Source: Tragulus kanchil (lineage: Eukaryota; Chordata; Mammalia; Artiodactyla; Tragulidae). Taken from it: DNA of 64,000 nucleotides. Positions 47,791 through 59,450 of the stretch are shown one piece after another. How positions within the stretch are numbered: the stretch's first letter is position 1; each line of letters starts with the position of its first letter. Under the pieces are notes generated by a model that saw only the letters and a list, made by a program, of their open reading frames with translations, was not told the origin of the DNA and did not search any database. The DNA lies in contig JAIOJX010000005.1 of assembly GCA_022376925.1 (NCBI GenBank), positions 89,239,501-89,303,500 of the forward strand, in the 5' to 3' direction. The translations under genes and the position numbers were made by a program.

Positions 47791-47974
47791 ATTCTGTTTA
47801 AACTAGGGCTTCCTAACATATTCCCAATCACAGGCCGCCTTTCTGTACAACCCTTATAAAATCACCCATAAAAATGGGCTACACTCCATGAACTTCAGCT
47901 GCAGCACTCCTGGGTTCTATCCCCTTTTGCCTTCTAGCAGAACCATTTGAGTAGCTTTGTCATCTCTTCCAGTA

Positions 47975-48072
47975 GGTCGTAAACACCTCTAAATGGACCT
48001 AGTCTTCTTATCCTCCAAACCTATCACAGTATCTGACGCACTGTAGGTATTCAATACATATTTGCGGACGTA
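47975..48072 (+). repeat. L2 LINE 3' end fragment
   Basis: 'ctccaaacctatcacagtat' and 'gacgcactgtaggtattcaa' resemble the terminal L2 text. Recurs at 49021-49118. Confidence 0.6.
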
Positions 48073-48645
48073 ATATTAGCATTTTAAACTTTCCCAGTCT
48101 GTAGTCAATTTCAATAGGAGAAAGCAAATCCAATAAATTAAATGTTAGAAAGCAGACACTAGGAGGCTTTATACAACTTTTCCAAATTCTTTTATATCAC
48201 TCCACTTCTGCTGTTTACCAAGTGAATAAGGAAATTAAAAAGCAGCTACAAGCTGTTTTAAGAGTCAGATTTAAATTCAATTTGGAATCAGCAGAGAGAT
48301 ATATTATTTTTGAAGGCCCTTAACTGAAAAGGAATAGAAAATATATTAAATAAAACTTGGAATCAATTGTAACCTGATATTTGCAGTTTTGAAAGAAGAA
48401 ATACACAACAGCATTCTAATAATGTCTAATAATTACCATAGCATAGGGACAGGAAAAATATTCATTCTGAACGACAACATCTCAATTCAGTTTCTTGTCC
48501 TTCACTCAGGAATAAACAAAGAGCACTGAATGTCTTATTTTTAAAAGTGACCTGAGCAGAAGGGATCTTAATTTCAGAAGATTCAAGTTCAAATCATGAG
48601 TCATCTTCTTCCTTTTCAATAATAATTCTGGTTTACTTTATACTA

Positions 48646-48836
48646 AGATGTTCAATTTCTGTATGTGTCTTACCTTATTTAACCCTCACTGCTAACTCTA
48701 CAGAGTACATTGATTTTACAGATGAGGAAATAATAAGATAATAATAATAATAATAATAAGACTAAATAATTTGACCAACACTGCACTATAGATAAAAGAG
48801 ATCCCAGTTTTGAGCTCAGACACTCTTAGCCATATA
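48646..48836 (-). repeat. MIR SINE with (ATA)n, D14 second copy
   Basis: Duplicate of 47600-47790. The ATA tract has the same length in both copies. Confidence 0.6.
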
Positions 48837-49020
48837 ATTCTGTTTAAACTAGGGCTTCCTAACATATTCCCAATCACAGGCCGCCTTTCTGTACAACCCT
48901 TATAAAATCACCCATAAAAATGGGCTACACTCCATGAACTTCAGCTGCAGCACTCCTGGGTTCTATCCCCTTTTGCCTTCTAGCAGAACCATTTGAGTAG
49001 CTTTGTCATCTCTTCCAGTA

Positions 49021-49118
49021 GGTCGTAAACACCTCTAAATGGACCTAGTCTTCTTATCCTCCAAACCTATCACAGTATCTGACGCACTGTAGGTATTCAA
49101 TACATATTTGCGGACGTA
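49021..49118 (+). repeat. L2 3' end fragment, D14 second copy
   Basis: Duplicate of 47975-48072. Confidence 0.6.
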
Positions 49119-49678
49119 ATATTAGCATTTTAAACTTTCCCAGTCTGTAGTCAATTTCAATAGGAGAAAGCAAATCCAATAAATTAAATGTTAGAAAGCA
49201 GACACTAGGAGGCTTTATACAACTTTTCCAAATTCTTTTATATCACTCCACTTCTGCTGTTTACCAAGTGAATAAGGAAATTAAAAAGCAGCTACAAGCT
49301 GTTTTAAGAGTCAGATTTAAATTCAATTTGGAATCAGCAGAGAGATATATTATTTTTGAAGGCCCTTAACTGAAAAGGAATAGAAAATATATTAAATAAA
49401 ACTTGGAATCAATTGTAACCTGATATTTGCAGTTTTGAAAGAAGAAATACACAACAGCATTCTAATAATGTCTAATAATTACCATAGCATAGGGACAGGA
49501 AAAATATTCATTCTGAACGACAACATCTCAATTCAGTTTCTTGTCCTTCACTCAGGAATAAACAAAGAGCACTGAATGTCTTATTTTTAAAAGTGACCTG
49601 AGCAGAAGGGATCTTAATTTCAGAAGATTCAAGTTCAAATCATGAGTCATCTTCTTCCTTTTCAATAATAATTCTGGT

Positions 49679-50300
49679 ATACTTTTTATTGGCTAAAATG
49701 AGTATTTCTTACTGTAGGAAAAAAATAATATAAGAAAATTGACACACTCACTTTCAGAAACTTAAACCAAACACATTTTGGTACCAACATAAACAGGCCT
49801 CACCCAATTTGCAGTGTCTTTTAAAACAACAAAATGGTTTTTCTTAAAACTCCTTTAACCAGGTTATGAATATATCACATATCACAAATCCATATTATAT
49901 TTTTCTGACTGCAAGAAGCCAGCCCAAATATTTAATGTGGATAGCTCTGAAGAGCAAAATTCTCTGCAGGTAGCAACATGTTGACCAGAGCTGCCTGCTA
50001 GGTAGGATCCCAGCTATGAAACCAAATCCAATCCTCCATATGACCTCTAGAAAGTTCTTGCCCCTTCCTAGCTTTTAGTCATTCAATGGCTCTCTAGTAC
50101 CTTCAGAAGAAAAGACAGACCAGCAAGCCTCTCCAAGGCCAGCTTTTCTCATTAGCCTTATATTTATCTCCATATAGAACTATTTCAAGTTTACTGAATT
50201 TTTATGTCTTTTTATTTTATGTTGGGGTGACCAAAAAAAGTTCACTTTTCATTGCCGAAAAACCTGAAGCCAGTCTCTTCATGGTTTTGGTCAAAATACA
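49679..50300. other. Mostly unassigned intergenic sequence
   Basis: No gene. A stretch near 50080-50215 (attcaatggctctctagtac, then agaaaagacagaccagcaag) faintly resembles an ancient L2-type repeat, but I cannot support the name. Confidence 0.4.
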
Positions 50301-50384
50301 AAACAGCCTGCCATTCTCCTGCATTTTTTCTCCTTCCTCTGACTCTCTCTGTCGCTTCAACCTAAAACCCTAATTATTTGAAAT

Positions 50385-50930
50385 AGGGCATAGTCAAACA
50401 ATTCCACTCCCAGGTATACACACCTGAATGTTTATGGCAGGTTTATTCATAATATCCCAAAAGTAAAAACAACACTATTGTACATCAGTTGATAAACAGA
50501 TCAATGAAATGGGGTATGCCCATATAGTAGGATATTACTTGGTACTAAAAGGAATGAAATACTAACATACTCTACAACATGAATGAATCTTGAAAACACT
50601 ATGCAAAGTGAAAGAAGCCAGATACAAAGGACCAAACACTGTAATGTAAAATTTCATTTACATTAAATAGCTAGAATAGGTAAGTCTATAAATATAGAAA
50701 GCATATTAGTGGCTGCCTAGAGGATGGAAGAGTTGGGAGAAATGGGAAGCAACTGCTAATGTGTACAGAATTAATTTTGGGTGGGGTACCAAAAATGTTC
50801 TAAAATTGATTGTGGGTGATGGCTGCGCATCTCTATGAGGTATATTAAAAGCCATTGAACTGTGTACTTTAAATGAGAAAATTGTGTGGTACGTGAATTA
50901 TCTCTCAATAAAGCTGTTATTAAAACAATG
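50385..50930 (+). mobile_element. Older L1-type LINE 3' end
   Basis: 'caaacaattccactcccagg', 'ttaataatatcccaaaag'-like text, 'gatattacttggtactaaaa', 'ttgaaaacactatgcaaagt', 'aaattgattgtgggtgatgg' and 'ctctcaataaagctgttatt' follow a mid-age mammalian L1 3' UTR. Duplicated at 51489-52034. Confidence 0.7.
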
Positions 50931-50934
50931 CTCA

Positions 50935-51400
50935 GGGAGGAAAAACTAGGAGTTTGGGATTAACATATACACACTACTATATAAAAAACAGATAATCAAC
51001 AAGAACTTACTGTATAGCACAGGAAAGTCTACTCAATACTCAGATAAACTACATGGGAAAAGAATCTGAAGAAGAATAGATATGTGTATGTTGTTGCTGA
51101 GTGGCTAAGTCATTCCTAACTCTTTTGTGACTCCATGGACTGTAACCAACCAACCACCTCTGTCATGGAATTTTCCAGGCAAGACTACTGGAGTGGATTG
51201 CCATTTCCTTCTCCAGGGAATCTTCCCAACCCAGGGATTGAACCCCCACATATCCTGTACTGGCAGGCAGATTCTTTATCACCGAGCCACCAGGGAAGCC
51301 CAGATACATGTAATATGGGTGACCAACTCACTTAGCTATACACCTGAAAGTAACACAACATTGTAAATCAACTATTTTCCAATACGAAATAAACATTTTT
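50935..51400 (+). mobile_element. Younger L1 3' tail, interrupted by a Bov-A2 SINE
   Basis: The segment 'taggagtttgggattaacat' to 'acttactgtatagcacagga' resumes after the SINE as 'aagtaacacaacattgtaaa'. It abuts the older L1 end without spacer. Confidence 0.78.
51088..51302 (-). mobile_element. Bov-A2-type SINE, reverse, inside L1
   Basis: Plus-strand 'ttgttgctgagtggctaagt', 'gactccatggactgtaacca', 'actactggagtggattgcca' and 'gagccaccagggaagccc' in order. The 66- and 79-codon frames starting at 51127 and 51135 are translations of this SINE. Confidence 0.88.
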
Positions 51401-52191
51401 TAAGTAAAACACCTGCCATTCTCCTGCATTTTTTCTCCTTCCTCTGACTCTCTCTGTCGCTTCAACCTAAAACCCTAATTATTTGAAATAGGGCATAGTC
51501 AAACAATTCCACTCCCAGGTATACACACCTGAATGTTTATGGCAGGTTTATTCATAATATCCCAAAAGTAAAACAACACTATTGTACATCAGTTGATAAA
51601 CAGATCAATGAAATGGGGTATGCCCATATAGTAGGATATTACTTGGTACTAAAAGGAATGAAATACTAACATACTCTACAACATGAATGAATCTTGAAAA
51701 CACTATGCAAAGTGAAAGAAGCCAGATACAAAGGACCAAACACTGTAATGTAAAATTTCATTTACATTAAATAGCTAGAATAGGTAAGTCTATAAATATA
51801 GAAAGCATATTAGTGGCTGCCTAGAGGATGGAAGAGTTGGGAGAAATGGGAAGCAACTGCTAATGTGTACAGAATTAATTTTGGGTGGGGTACCAAAAAT
51901 GTTCTAAAATTGATTGTGGGTGATGGCTGCGCATCTCTATGAGGTATATTAAAAGCCATTGAACTGTGTACTTTAAATGAGAAAATTGTGTGGTACGTGA
52001 ATTATCTCTCAATAAAGCTGTTATTAAAACAATGCTCAGGGAGGAAAAACTAGGAGTTTGGGATTAACATATACACACTACTATATAAAAAACAGATAAT
52101 CAACAAGAACTTACTGTATAGCACAGGAAAGTCTACTCAATACTCAGATAAACTACATGGGAAAAGAATCTGAAGAAGAATAGATATGTGT

Positions 52192-52406
52192 ATGTTGTTG
52201 CTGAGTGGCTAAGTCATTCCTAACTCTTTTGTGACTCCATGGACTGTAACCAACCAACCACCTCTGTCATGGAATTTTCCAGGCAAGACTACTGGAGTGG
52301 ATTGCCATTTCCTTCTCCAGGGAATCTTCCCAACCCAGGGATTGAACCCCCACATATCCTGTACTGGCAGGCAGATTCTTTATCACCGAGCCACCAGGGA
52401 AGCCCA
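52192..52406 (-). mobile_element. Bov-A2 SINE, D15 second copy
   Basis: Duplicate of 51088-51302 at the 1,104-bp offset. Confidence 0.88.
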
Positions 52407-52515
52407 GATACATGTAATATGGGTGACCAACTCACTTAGCTATACACCTGAAAGTAACACAACATTGTAAATCAACTATTTTCCAATACGAAATAAACAT
52501 TTTTTAAGTAAAACA

Positions 52516-53084
52516 ATGTGCAAGGAAACTTCAGCTCTTCCCTGAACAGATTTTAACTCCATCCTCTGATTATCTCTATTAGAGGCACATGAATTTTTAT
52601 CACTAATTTACAACAATTAAGACCTGTCATTTTGCCAAGTACTTCATAGCCAATATCTAATTCAGTATTTCCAATAAATCCAAGTATTATCATATGACTT
52701 TGCAATTAGACACATTTTTAAGTGCTATGTCATTCAGTAGAGCTGTTTCTCAAAGACAGAAGCTGCACATATGTGTCTCATTACAATCAAGTGGAATTTT
52801 TTTTGTTTGGTTCAAAGTCACAGTGTTTTTTAAAAGCTTTAAATTAGTTGGTGACATTTTAAAAATCTGGATATTTTATATAAAAATCCATTTTGTTAAC
52901 CTGTCTTACAGAAACTCAGAGGGCCTAAATATGAGATTTGACCTACACCTTTAAATCGAGAGCCCTCCCCAAACTTGCCACAGTCTTTATCCTTCCTTAT
53001 TGTCTCATATTTATCTCATTTTGCTACTAATTAATGCTACCTGCATAAGGTATCATAATAAATTTATAAGCAACAACTATTGCT
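52516..53084. other. Unassigned intergenic sequence
   Basis: No gene or named repeat. An 86-codon plus-strand frame at 52694 has no recognisable domain. Confidence 0.45.
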
Positions 53085-53180
53085 GGGAATGGGCCATGTT
53101 CTATTCATCTTTGCATCCCTATAGTAACCTGAACAGTACCTGATAAGTAGCATGGACATAATAAATAACCTTGAATTGTT
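53085..53180 (+). repeat. L2 LINE 3' end fragment
   Basis: 'gggccatgttctattcatct', 'ttgcatccctatagtaacct' and 'gtacctgataagtagcatgg' are terminal L2 text. Confidence 0.75.
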
Positions 53181-53679
53181 ACCTCTCTGGCATTATAAGA
53201 GTGCTGTGTTCTGGAACATGTTTCTGCACCTCCTATCTTCCTTTTTTTTTTTTTCATTTTACCAGCTAATAAATTCTCAAAGCACTGTCTTGCATTGGGC
53301 TCTTGCCTAAAATCAGTTCAATCAAGTTCAAATCCTAGCTTTCCAGATAAACAAAGGGAAATAAGATTTTACTCACAAAATCATTAGGAAATGGTACCAA
53401 ACACTATTTAACAAAATGCAAGTGGCTTGTACAGATTATAGAGTTGGATTCTCTGTTCTCATCCCAAGAAAAGATTCAAGTTTAATAAGCTTTAGAAAAA
53501 GTACAACTCTTAAGATTTTACTAATTTTGATAATCCAATGAAGACTGGAATAGTCCAGTTTGAAACTGATATATGAATCTTCTAGGAGAGTATATTTTGC
53601 CAAGCAATTTAACAGCATAAACAAAACTTATAGGAGTTGTTTCACCTACTTATCAGGGAAAAAAATTAAGGGACTCTAT

Positions 53680-53845
53680 TACTAGTTGACTCTATTAATT
53701 GCTTATAAATTAACTATAAATTAATTGATGCTATTAATTATATTGATGATTGATAATATATTAATATAATATATTATTAATAATATAATAATTAATAATA
53801 TAATTGATTATATAAATTATAAATTAATTGACTATATTATTGCTT
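53680..53845. repeat. AT-rich low-complexity tract with palindromic TAATTA/ATTAAT units
   Basis: About 160 bases are built from TTAATTA, AATATATT and ATTATTAATA words that can pair with each other. No coding or RNA signature is visible. Confidence 0.75.
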
Positions 53846-54179
53846 ATATGCAAATTATACCAAGTAAAATGAATCTTCAATTACTTAAAATACTTCCAAT
53901 AAGACTCCCTGACACATTTTATTTGCACCTGGTACTGACCTGAATGACAATATACTGAAATCTGAGTTTACCTTTCACAAACTTACTGGTGGTGCAGAAA
54001 ATTAGCCCACTTTTATATACAGAGTTCTATTAATCACATACATATATTGAAGTACAACTAATCATTAATCATATATCTACTTTAAATAAATATAAACTAA
54101 ATCTTTAATCTACTTATAATATAACAAAGCTTTAGATAATTATATCTTTCTAATTTTAAAATATTCATACTCATGGAAA

Positions 54180-54445
54180 ATAAGAAAAATATTAAATTTT
54201 TTGTAATTCCAAACACTCAAAGACTAGTATTTAATATTTTAGTATCTTTCTTTAAGTATTCTTTTTATTCTTACTTCTACACAATTTTAATCATAAATTA
54301 AATCACTTTTGCCCATTGCATCTGATTTTAATAACTCAATTTTTTAGTCGCTGCTTAATACTGCATTGTGTGTATGCACCCAGATTTATATAATTATTTC
54401 CCTATTATTGAACATTTAAGTTCAACCTCATTTTTCAGGTTTATT
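54180..54445 (-). mobile_element. Old L1-type LINE 3' region, reverse
   Basis: 'tgcttaatactgcattgtgt' and 'tttccctattattgaacatt' with 'ttaagttcaacctcattttt' resemble the complement of an old L1 3' UTR. Duplicated at 55360-55625. Confidence 0.5.
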
Positions 54446-54454
54446 AAGAATGCT

Positions 54455-54726
54455 GGGGCTTCCCTGGTGGTCCAGTGGACAAAGAGTCCACCTTGTAGTG
54501 CAAGGGGCACCAGTTCAGTCCCTGGCAGGGGAAGATCCCACGTGCCGCGGAGCAGCTGGACCAGTGTGTCCAATCAGGAAACAGCGCTCTGGAGTGCATG
54601 CACCCAGAGCTGATGCTCTGCAACAGGAGAGGCCATTGTAGTGGGAGGCCCACACATGCCAAAGAATAAAGATGGATGAAAATAATAAATAAGAAAGAGC
54701 TCATGGCATGAAGTTTAAAAAAAAAA
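54455..54726 (+). mobile_element. tRNA-Glu SINE, short-tailed form
   Basis: Head 'ggggcttccctggtggtcca', body 'gccgcggagcagctggacca' and 'caacaggagaggccattgta', then 'aaagaataaagatggatgaa', a few AAAT units and an unusual non-A segment (agctcatggcatgaagttt) before poly(A). Target duplication aagaatgct at 54446-54454 and 54727-54735. Confidence 0.9.
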
Positions 54727-54735
54727 AAGAATGCT

Positions 54736-55313
54736 TCAATTATCTTTCAGTTAACACTATTTTCACATTTCAGGCTGTATCCTCAGAATCAATCCTCCCA
54801 TTGTTAGCATCTTCGTCTGTATTTACCTACCTTCCATTGAGGTCAGACTGGTTTCTCTTTTACCAGTTGTGTCAGTTCACCAATCATTCTCAATCGAAAT
54901 AATTTTCTTCTGGATTCTTCTTCAAAGAGCTGGCTGCAGACAACCTGCAGAAGTCAGAAAAGAACGTCCTTGGTGCCACCTCATTTGCCTTTCACGCCTG
55001 TTCATGCAGCCATCTTGATCTACCCCTGTCCTGCCTCTCCTGTCCTCTTCCCCTTCAGGCCTACAGTGCCTCTGCCTCTCCACACTGGACCTGTGTACTC
55101 CAGTGGGGAGTTGTCATGGGCAAGTGAAGGCATGTTCATTTCTCACAGGAAAGATCAAGAAAAGATATCCAGGCCGAGCAGACAAATGTCTCCTCACACT
55201 GACATAAGTGCTGCCTGCAAGCCTCATTTCTCTAAAACCTCCTTTGAGGATAAATAGGTAGCTAGTTACTGATAAAAGCCTGGGCCGGAATAGCCCCACT
55301 CATAAGATTAGCA
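54736..55313. other. Unassigned intergenic sequence
   Basis: No gene or named repeat. It holds the plus-strand frames at 54708 and 54970, with no recognisable domain. Confidence 0.4.
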
Positions 55314-55634
55314 AATAATTAATCTTTTTTTAATTTTAAAATATTCATACTCATGGAAAATAAGAAAAATATTAAATTTTTTGTAATTCCAAACACTCAA
55401 AGACTAGTATTTAATATTTTAGTATCTTTCTTTAAGTATTCTTTTTATTCTTACTTCTACACAATTTTAATCATAAATTAAATCACTTTTGCCCATTGCA
55501 TCTGATTTTAATAACTCAATTTTTTAGTCGCTGCTTAATACTGCATTGTGTGTATGCACCCAGATTTATATAATTATTTCCCTATTATTGAACATTTAAG
55601 TTCAACCTCATTTTTCAGGTTTATTAAGAATGCT

Positions 55635-55906
55635 GGGGCTTCCCTGGTGGTCCAGTGGACAAAGAGTCCACCTTGTAGTGCAAGGGGCACCAGTTCAGTC
55701 CCTGGCAGGGGAAGATCCCACGTGCCGCGGAGCAGCTGGACCAGTGTGTCCAATCAGGAAACAGCGCTCTGGAGTGCATGCACCCAGAGCTGATGCTCTG
55801 CAACAGGAGAGGCCATTGTAGTGGGAGGCCCACACATGCCAAAGAATAAAGATGGATGAAAATAATAAATAAGAAAGAGCTCATGGCATGAAGTTTAAAA
55901 AAAAAA
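55635..55906 (+). mobile_element. tRNA-Glu SINE, D16 second copy
   Basis: Duplicate of 54455-54726 with the same target duplication, so a single insertion. Confidence 0.9.
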
Positions 55907-56499
55907 AAGAATGCTTCAATTATCTTTCAGTTAACACTATTTTCACATTTCAGGCTGTATCCTCAGAATCAATCCTCCCATTGTTAGCATCTTCGTCTGT
56001 ATTTACCTACCTTCCATTGAGGTCAGACTGGTTTCTCTTTTACCAGTTGTGTCAGTTCACCAATCATTCTCAATCGAAATAATTTTCTTCTGGATTCTTC
56101 TTCAAAGAGCTGGCTGCAGACAACCTGCAGAAGTCAGAAAAGAACGTCCTTGGTGCCACCTCATTTGCCTTTCACGCCTGTTCATGCAGCCATCTTGATC
56201 TACCCCTGTCCTGCCTCTCCTGTCCTCTTCCCCTTCAGGCCTACAGTGCCTCTGCCTCTCCACACTGGACCTGTGTACTCCAGTGGGGAGTTGTCATGGG
56301 CAAGTGAAGGCATGTTCATTTCTCACAGGAAAGATCAAGAAAAGATATCCAGGCCGAGCAGACAAATGTCTCCTCACACTGACATAAGTGCTGCCTGCAA
56401 GCCTCATTTCTCTAAAACCTCCTTTGAGGATAAATAGGTAGCTAGTTACTGATAAAAGCCTGGGCCGGAATAGCCCCACTCATAAGATTAGCAGTTTTA

Positions 56500-57090
56500 A
56501 ACTATTACCTTTGGCAAACATTGATAGAGGTGCTAATGCAGAGAGCAAAACCTCTTCCTCTTACCCTTTTCAATGCTAATGGAACACACTTTTTACAACT
56601 CTAGTCCCCTTTGTAGATTAAGAACTGTAAGAATGTTTTTACTGTAAACAACTCTTTCCCCTGGAGAATAAAGGTGCTGGTGGAGGAGCAAAGGGCTCCA
56701 GTGATGACCTCTTTTACATCTCTAGAGAAACAAAAAGTTTCTTTATTATTACTAGTTAACTTGAAATTTCTAGCTGAAAAAAAAATATAAAAGGGTAAAG
56801 GAAGATTGTGCCGGAGGCTCGCTCACGGAGATCGACTGGGCCCAATGTGAGGTTGAGACTCTCCAGCTCTGGGGTAAGAACATCTGTTTGCATTTGATTG
56901 AGTTCTGATTTTACTTAATTGAGTTCTGATTATTTGTGCTTGCCTTTATTTGAATCCTGATTAATGGAATCTTGATTCTGATTATTATATGTTTTATGAT
57001 TAATAAAACTACTCTTAGTTTGACAGTACTTGAGACCACGACACCTTATTGTCCAAGTCCAACGCTCACGGCACTGAGGGGACTACACTG
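56500..57090 (+). mobile_element. Possible endogenous retroviral LTR
   Basis: LTR-like features in order: a TATA-like 'aatataaaaggg' near 56784, a splice-donor-like 'ggggtaagaaca' at 56873, AATAAA at 57001-57006, then 'gaccacgacaccttattgtc' and 'caacgctcacggcac'. I see no clear TG...CA ends, primer-binding site or internal genes, so this would be a solo LTR. The 3' part recurs in D17 from 57866. Confidence 0.42.
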
Positions 57091-58940
57091 TGACTGTAAA
57101 AGGTCTCTGATCTATTTAAGATAGTGCCTCTTAGTGAGAACTAATAAAAATAGGAATCAGAGTACGCTACAGCACAGTGCCCGCGACAGAGTCAATCGCT
57201 GGAGCCATATTTTTTAGAACTAAAAATACATATAAAATAATCTAGAAATAGATACATCTTAAAGAGGATTTGCGTCTGCTACTAGAAGCTACAAGGTTGG
57301 TGGAAGGCCTTAGGGCTAGCCCGGAACTTTCTGAGGCCCTTGAATCTCACCATGTAGAAGGCTGCTGGCCTGTTTTGAAGGAATTATTTTGGAGGAAAAA
57401 AAAAGAAAGAACTGTTTTGGTTTCAATGACCTTTACTTGTCCTGGCTGTAAAAGTAGTATGTGCTTCCTATTAAAAATCTGAAAAATACTATCTCCAAAA
57501 GAATTAAGAAAAAAATAATCAGCAGGATTGCATCACTAGCTCAGTGCACTTACTTAGAAACCACTCTACCCTCATCTTGATCCCATGTGGTGTCTACAGC
57601 CCAAGGGAGAAGCTGGGTCCTGCCTGTTCCTTTTTGATCAGCTCCCAGAAATTTGTACTTAACCAGGTCTCCAGAACTGGAACCAGAAATGGTGGTTTTA
57701 TCTTGTCTTAACTCAGAGGGCTTTTGGAAGCCCAGACTAGCAGTTCCTCCTCCTTATCACTTACAGGATAAGTCTGTGTTTCTGTCTGTGTTCCAAATCC
57801 AGTGGCATTTCCTGGAATTCAACTGATTTCCCCTCTCTGCAGAGGAAGTGAAAAAATTTTTTAAAGCTGAAAAAATATAAAGGGGTAAAGGAAGATTGTG
57901 CCGGAGGCTCGCTCACGGAGATCGACTGGGCCCAATGTGAGGTTGAGACTCTCCAGCTCTGGGGTAAGAACATCTGTTTGCATTTGATTGAGTTCTGATT
58001 TTACTTAATTGAGTTCTGATTATTTGTGCTTGCCTTTATTTGAATCCTGATTAATGGAATCTTGATTCTGATTATTATATGTTTTATGATTAATAAAACT
58101 ACTCTTAGTTTGACAGTACTTGAGACCACGACACCTTATTGTCCAAGTCCAACGCTCACGGCACTGAGGGGACTACACTGTGACTGTAAAAGGTCTCTGA
58201 TCTATTTAAGATAGTGCCTCTTAGTGAGAACTAATAAAAATAGGAATCAGAGTACGCTACAGCACAGTGCCCGCGACAGAGTCAATCGCTGGAGCCATAT
58301 TTTTTAGAACTAAAAATACATATAAAATAATCTAGAAATAGATACATCTTAAAGAGGATTTGTCTGCTACTAGAAGCTACAAGGTTGGTGGAAGGCCTTA
58401 GGGCTAGCCCGGAACTTTCTGAGGCCCTTGAATCTCACCATGTAGAAGGCTGCTGGCCTGTTTTGAAGGAATTATTTTGGAGGAAAAAAAAAGAAAGAAC
58501 TGTTTTGGTTTCAATGACCTTTACTTGTCCTGGCTGTAAAAGTAGTATGTGCTTCCTATTAAAAATCTGAAAAATACTATCTCCAAAAGAATTAAGAAAA
58601 AAATAATCAGCAGGATTGCATCACTAGCTCAGTGCACTTACTTAGAAACCACTCTACCCTCATCTTGATCCCATGTGGTGTCTACAGCCCAAGGGAGAAG
58701 CTGGGTCCTGCCTGTTCCTTTTTGATCAGCTCCCAGAAATTTGTACTTAACCAGGTCTCCAGAACTGGAACCAGAAATGGTGGTTTTATCTTGTCTTAAC
58801 TCAGAGGGCTTTTGGAAGCCCAGACTAGCAGTTCCTCCTCCTTATCACTTACAGGATAAGTCTGTGTTTCTGTCTGTGTTCCAAATCCAGTGGCATTTCC
58901 TGGAATTCAACTGATTTCCTCTCTCTGCAGAGGAAGTGAA
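56774..58940. repeat. Tandem direct duplication D17 (unit about 1,089 bp)
   Basis: Copy A is 56774-57852 and copy B is 57865-58940. Differences: an A-run at copy B's start, two bases missing near 58362 (tttgtctgc against tttgcgtctgc) and 'tttcccctctc' against 'tttcctctctc' at copy A's end. The junction 'aaaattttttaaagctg' resembles the upstream 'gaaatttctagctg'. Confidence 0.94.
57095..57850. other. Unassigned intergenic sequence
   Basis: No gene. A stretch at 57410-57520 (tcaatgacctttacttgtcc, then ttaaaaatctgaaaaatact) may be an old LINE remnant, but I cannot name it. Confidence 0.35.
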
Positions 58941-59095
58941 TAGCTTTAGAAACCTAGATTCTCCAGAAAGAGAACTCAATTATTGGCATAAACATCTTTA
59001 TACTGCTTTTCATGACTATAATTTTCAAGTACATTCTATTTTGCTTCTTGTTTTTAGTACTTCTTGTCAAACACGACTCAGGTCAAGTTCCTGAC

Positions 59096-59345
59096 ATTTT
59101 TATAAAGTTTTTATTGGAGGATAGTTGGTTTACAATGTGGTGCAACTTTCTGTTTTCCAGCAAAGTGAATCAGTTATACATGTACATATATTCATTCTTT
59201 TTTTAGATTCTTTTCCCATACAGGTTATTATAGAGTATTGAGAAGTACTCCCTGTGCTATACAGTATGTTCTCATTAGTTATCTATTATATATATATTTA
59301 TATAAATTTTATATATCATAGTGTGTATTTGTCAATTCCAATCTT
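59096..59345 (-). mobile_element. L1 LINE 3' end, reverse
   Basis: 'agtttttattggaggatagt', 'ggtttacaatgtggtgcaac', 'aagtgaatcagttatacatg', 'gtattgagaagtactccctg' and 'ctatacagtatgttctcatt' are the complement of an artiodactyl L1 3' UTR. Confidence 0.88.
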
Positions 59346-59406
59346 TCTGACGTTTTCATAGGTAATTTAGTTTTTCTTGGGCTCAAACAGCTTTCAAATT
59401 AATTTG

Positions 59407-59450
59407 TCCCTGGGAGACAGTATGGTGCAGCAGTTAAGGGTGTGGGTCTT
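59407..59450 (+). repeat. MIR SINE head fragment
   Basis: 'gagacagtatggtgcagcag' followed by 'ttaagggtgtgggtctt' is the tRNA-like 5' end of MIR, cut off by the next element. Confidence 0.5.

Larger units (their letters stand above)
47585..49678. repeat. Tandem direct duplication D14 (unit 1,046 bp)
   Basis: Copy A is 47585-48630 and copy B is 48631-49678, with no difference noticed and a 2-bp microhomology (gt). It is the shortest unit in the window. It contains a MIR with an internal ATA tract and an L2 3' end. Confidence 0.95.
50307..52515. repeat. Tandem direct duplication D15 (unit about 1,104 bp)
   Basis: Copy A is 50307-51411 and copy B is 51412-52515. The one difference is an A-run (agtaaaaacaac at about 50463 against agtaaaacaac at about 51567), 155 bases into copy B. 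No microhomology is visible at the junction. Plus-strand frames at 51127 and 51135 recur at 52231 and 52239. Confidence 0.95.
54151..56493. repeat. Tandem direct duplication D16 (unit 1,180 bp)
   Basis: Copy A is 54151-55313 and copy B is 55331-56493. It is the longest unit. Junction 55314-55330 (aataattaatctttttt) is a garbled likeness of the bases before copy A (gataattatatctttc). Five frames, among them 54368, 54708 and 54970, recur 1,180 bp on. Confidence 0.95.
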
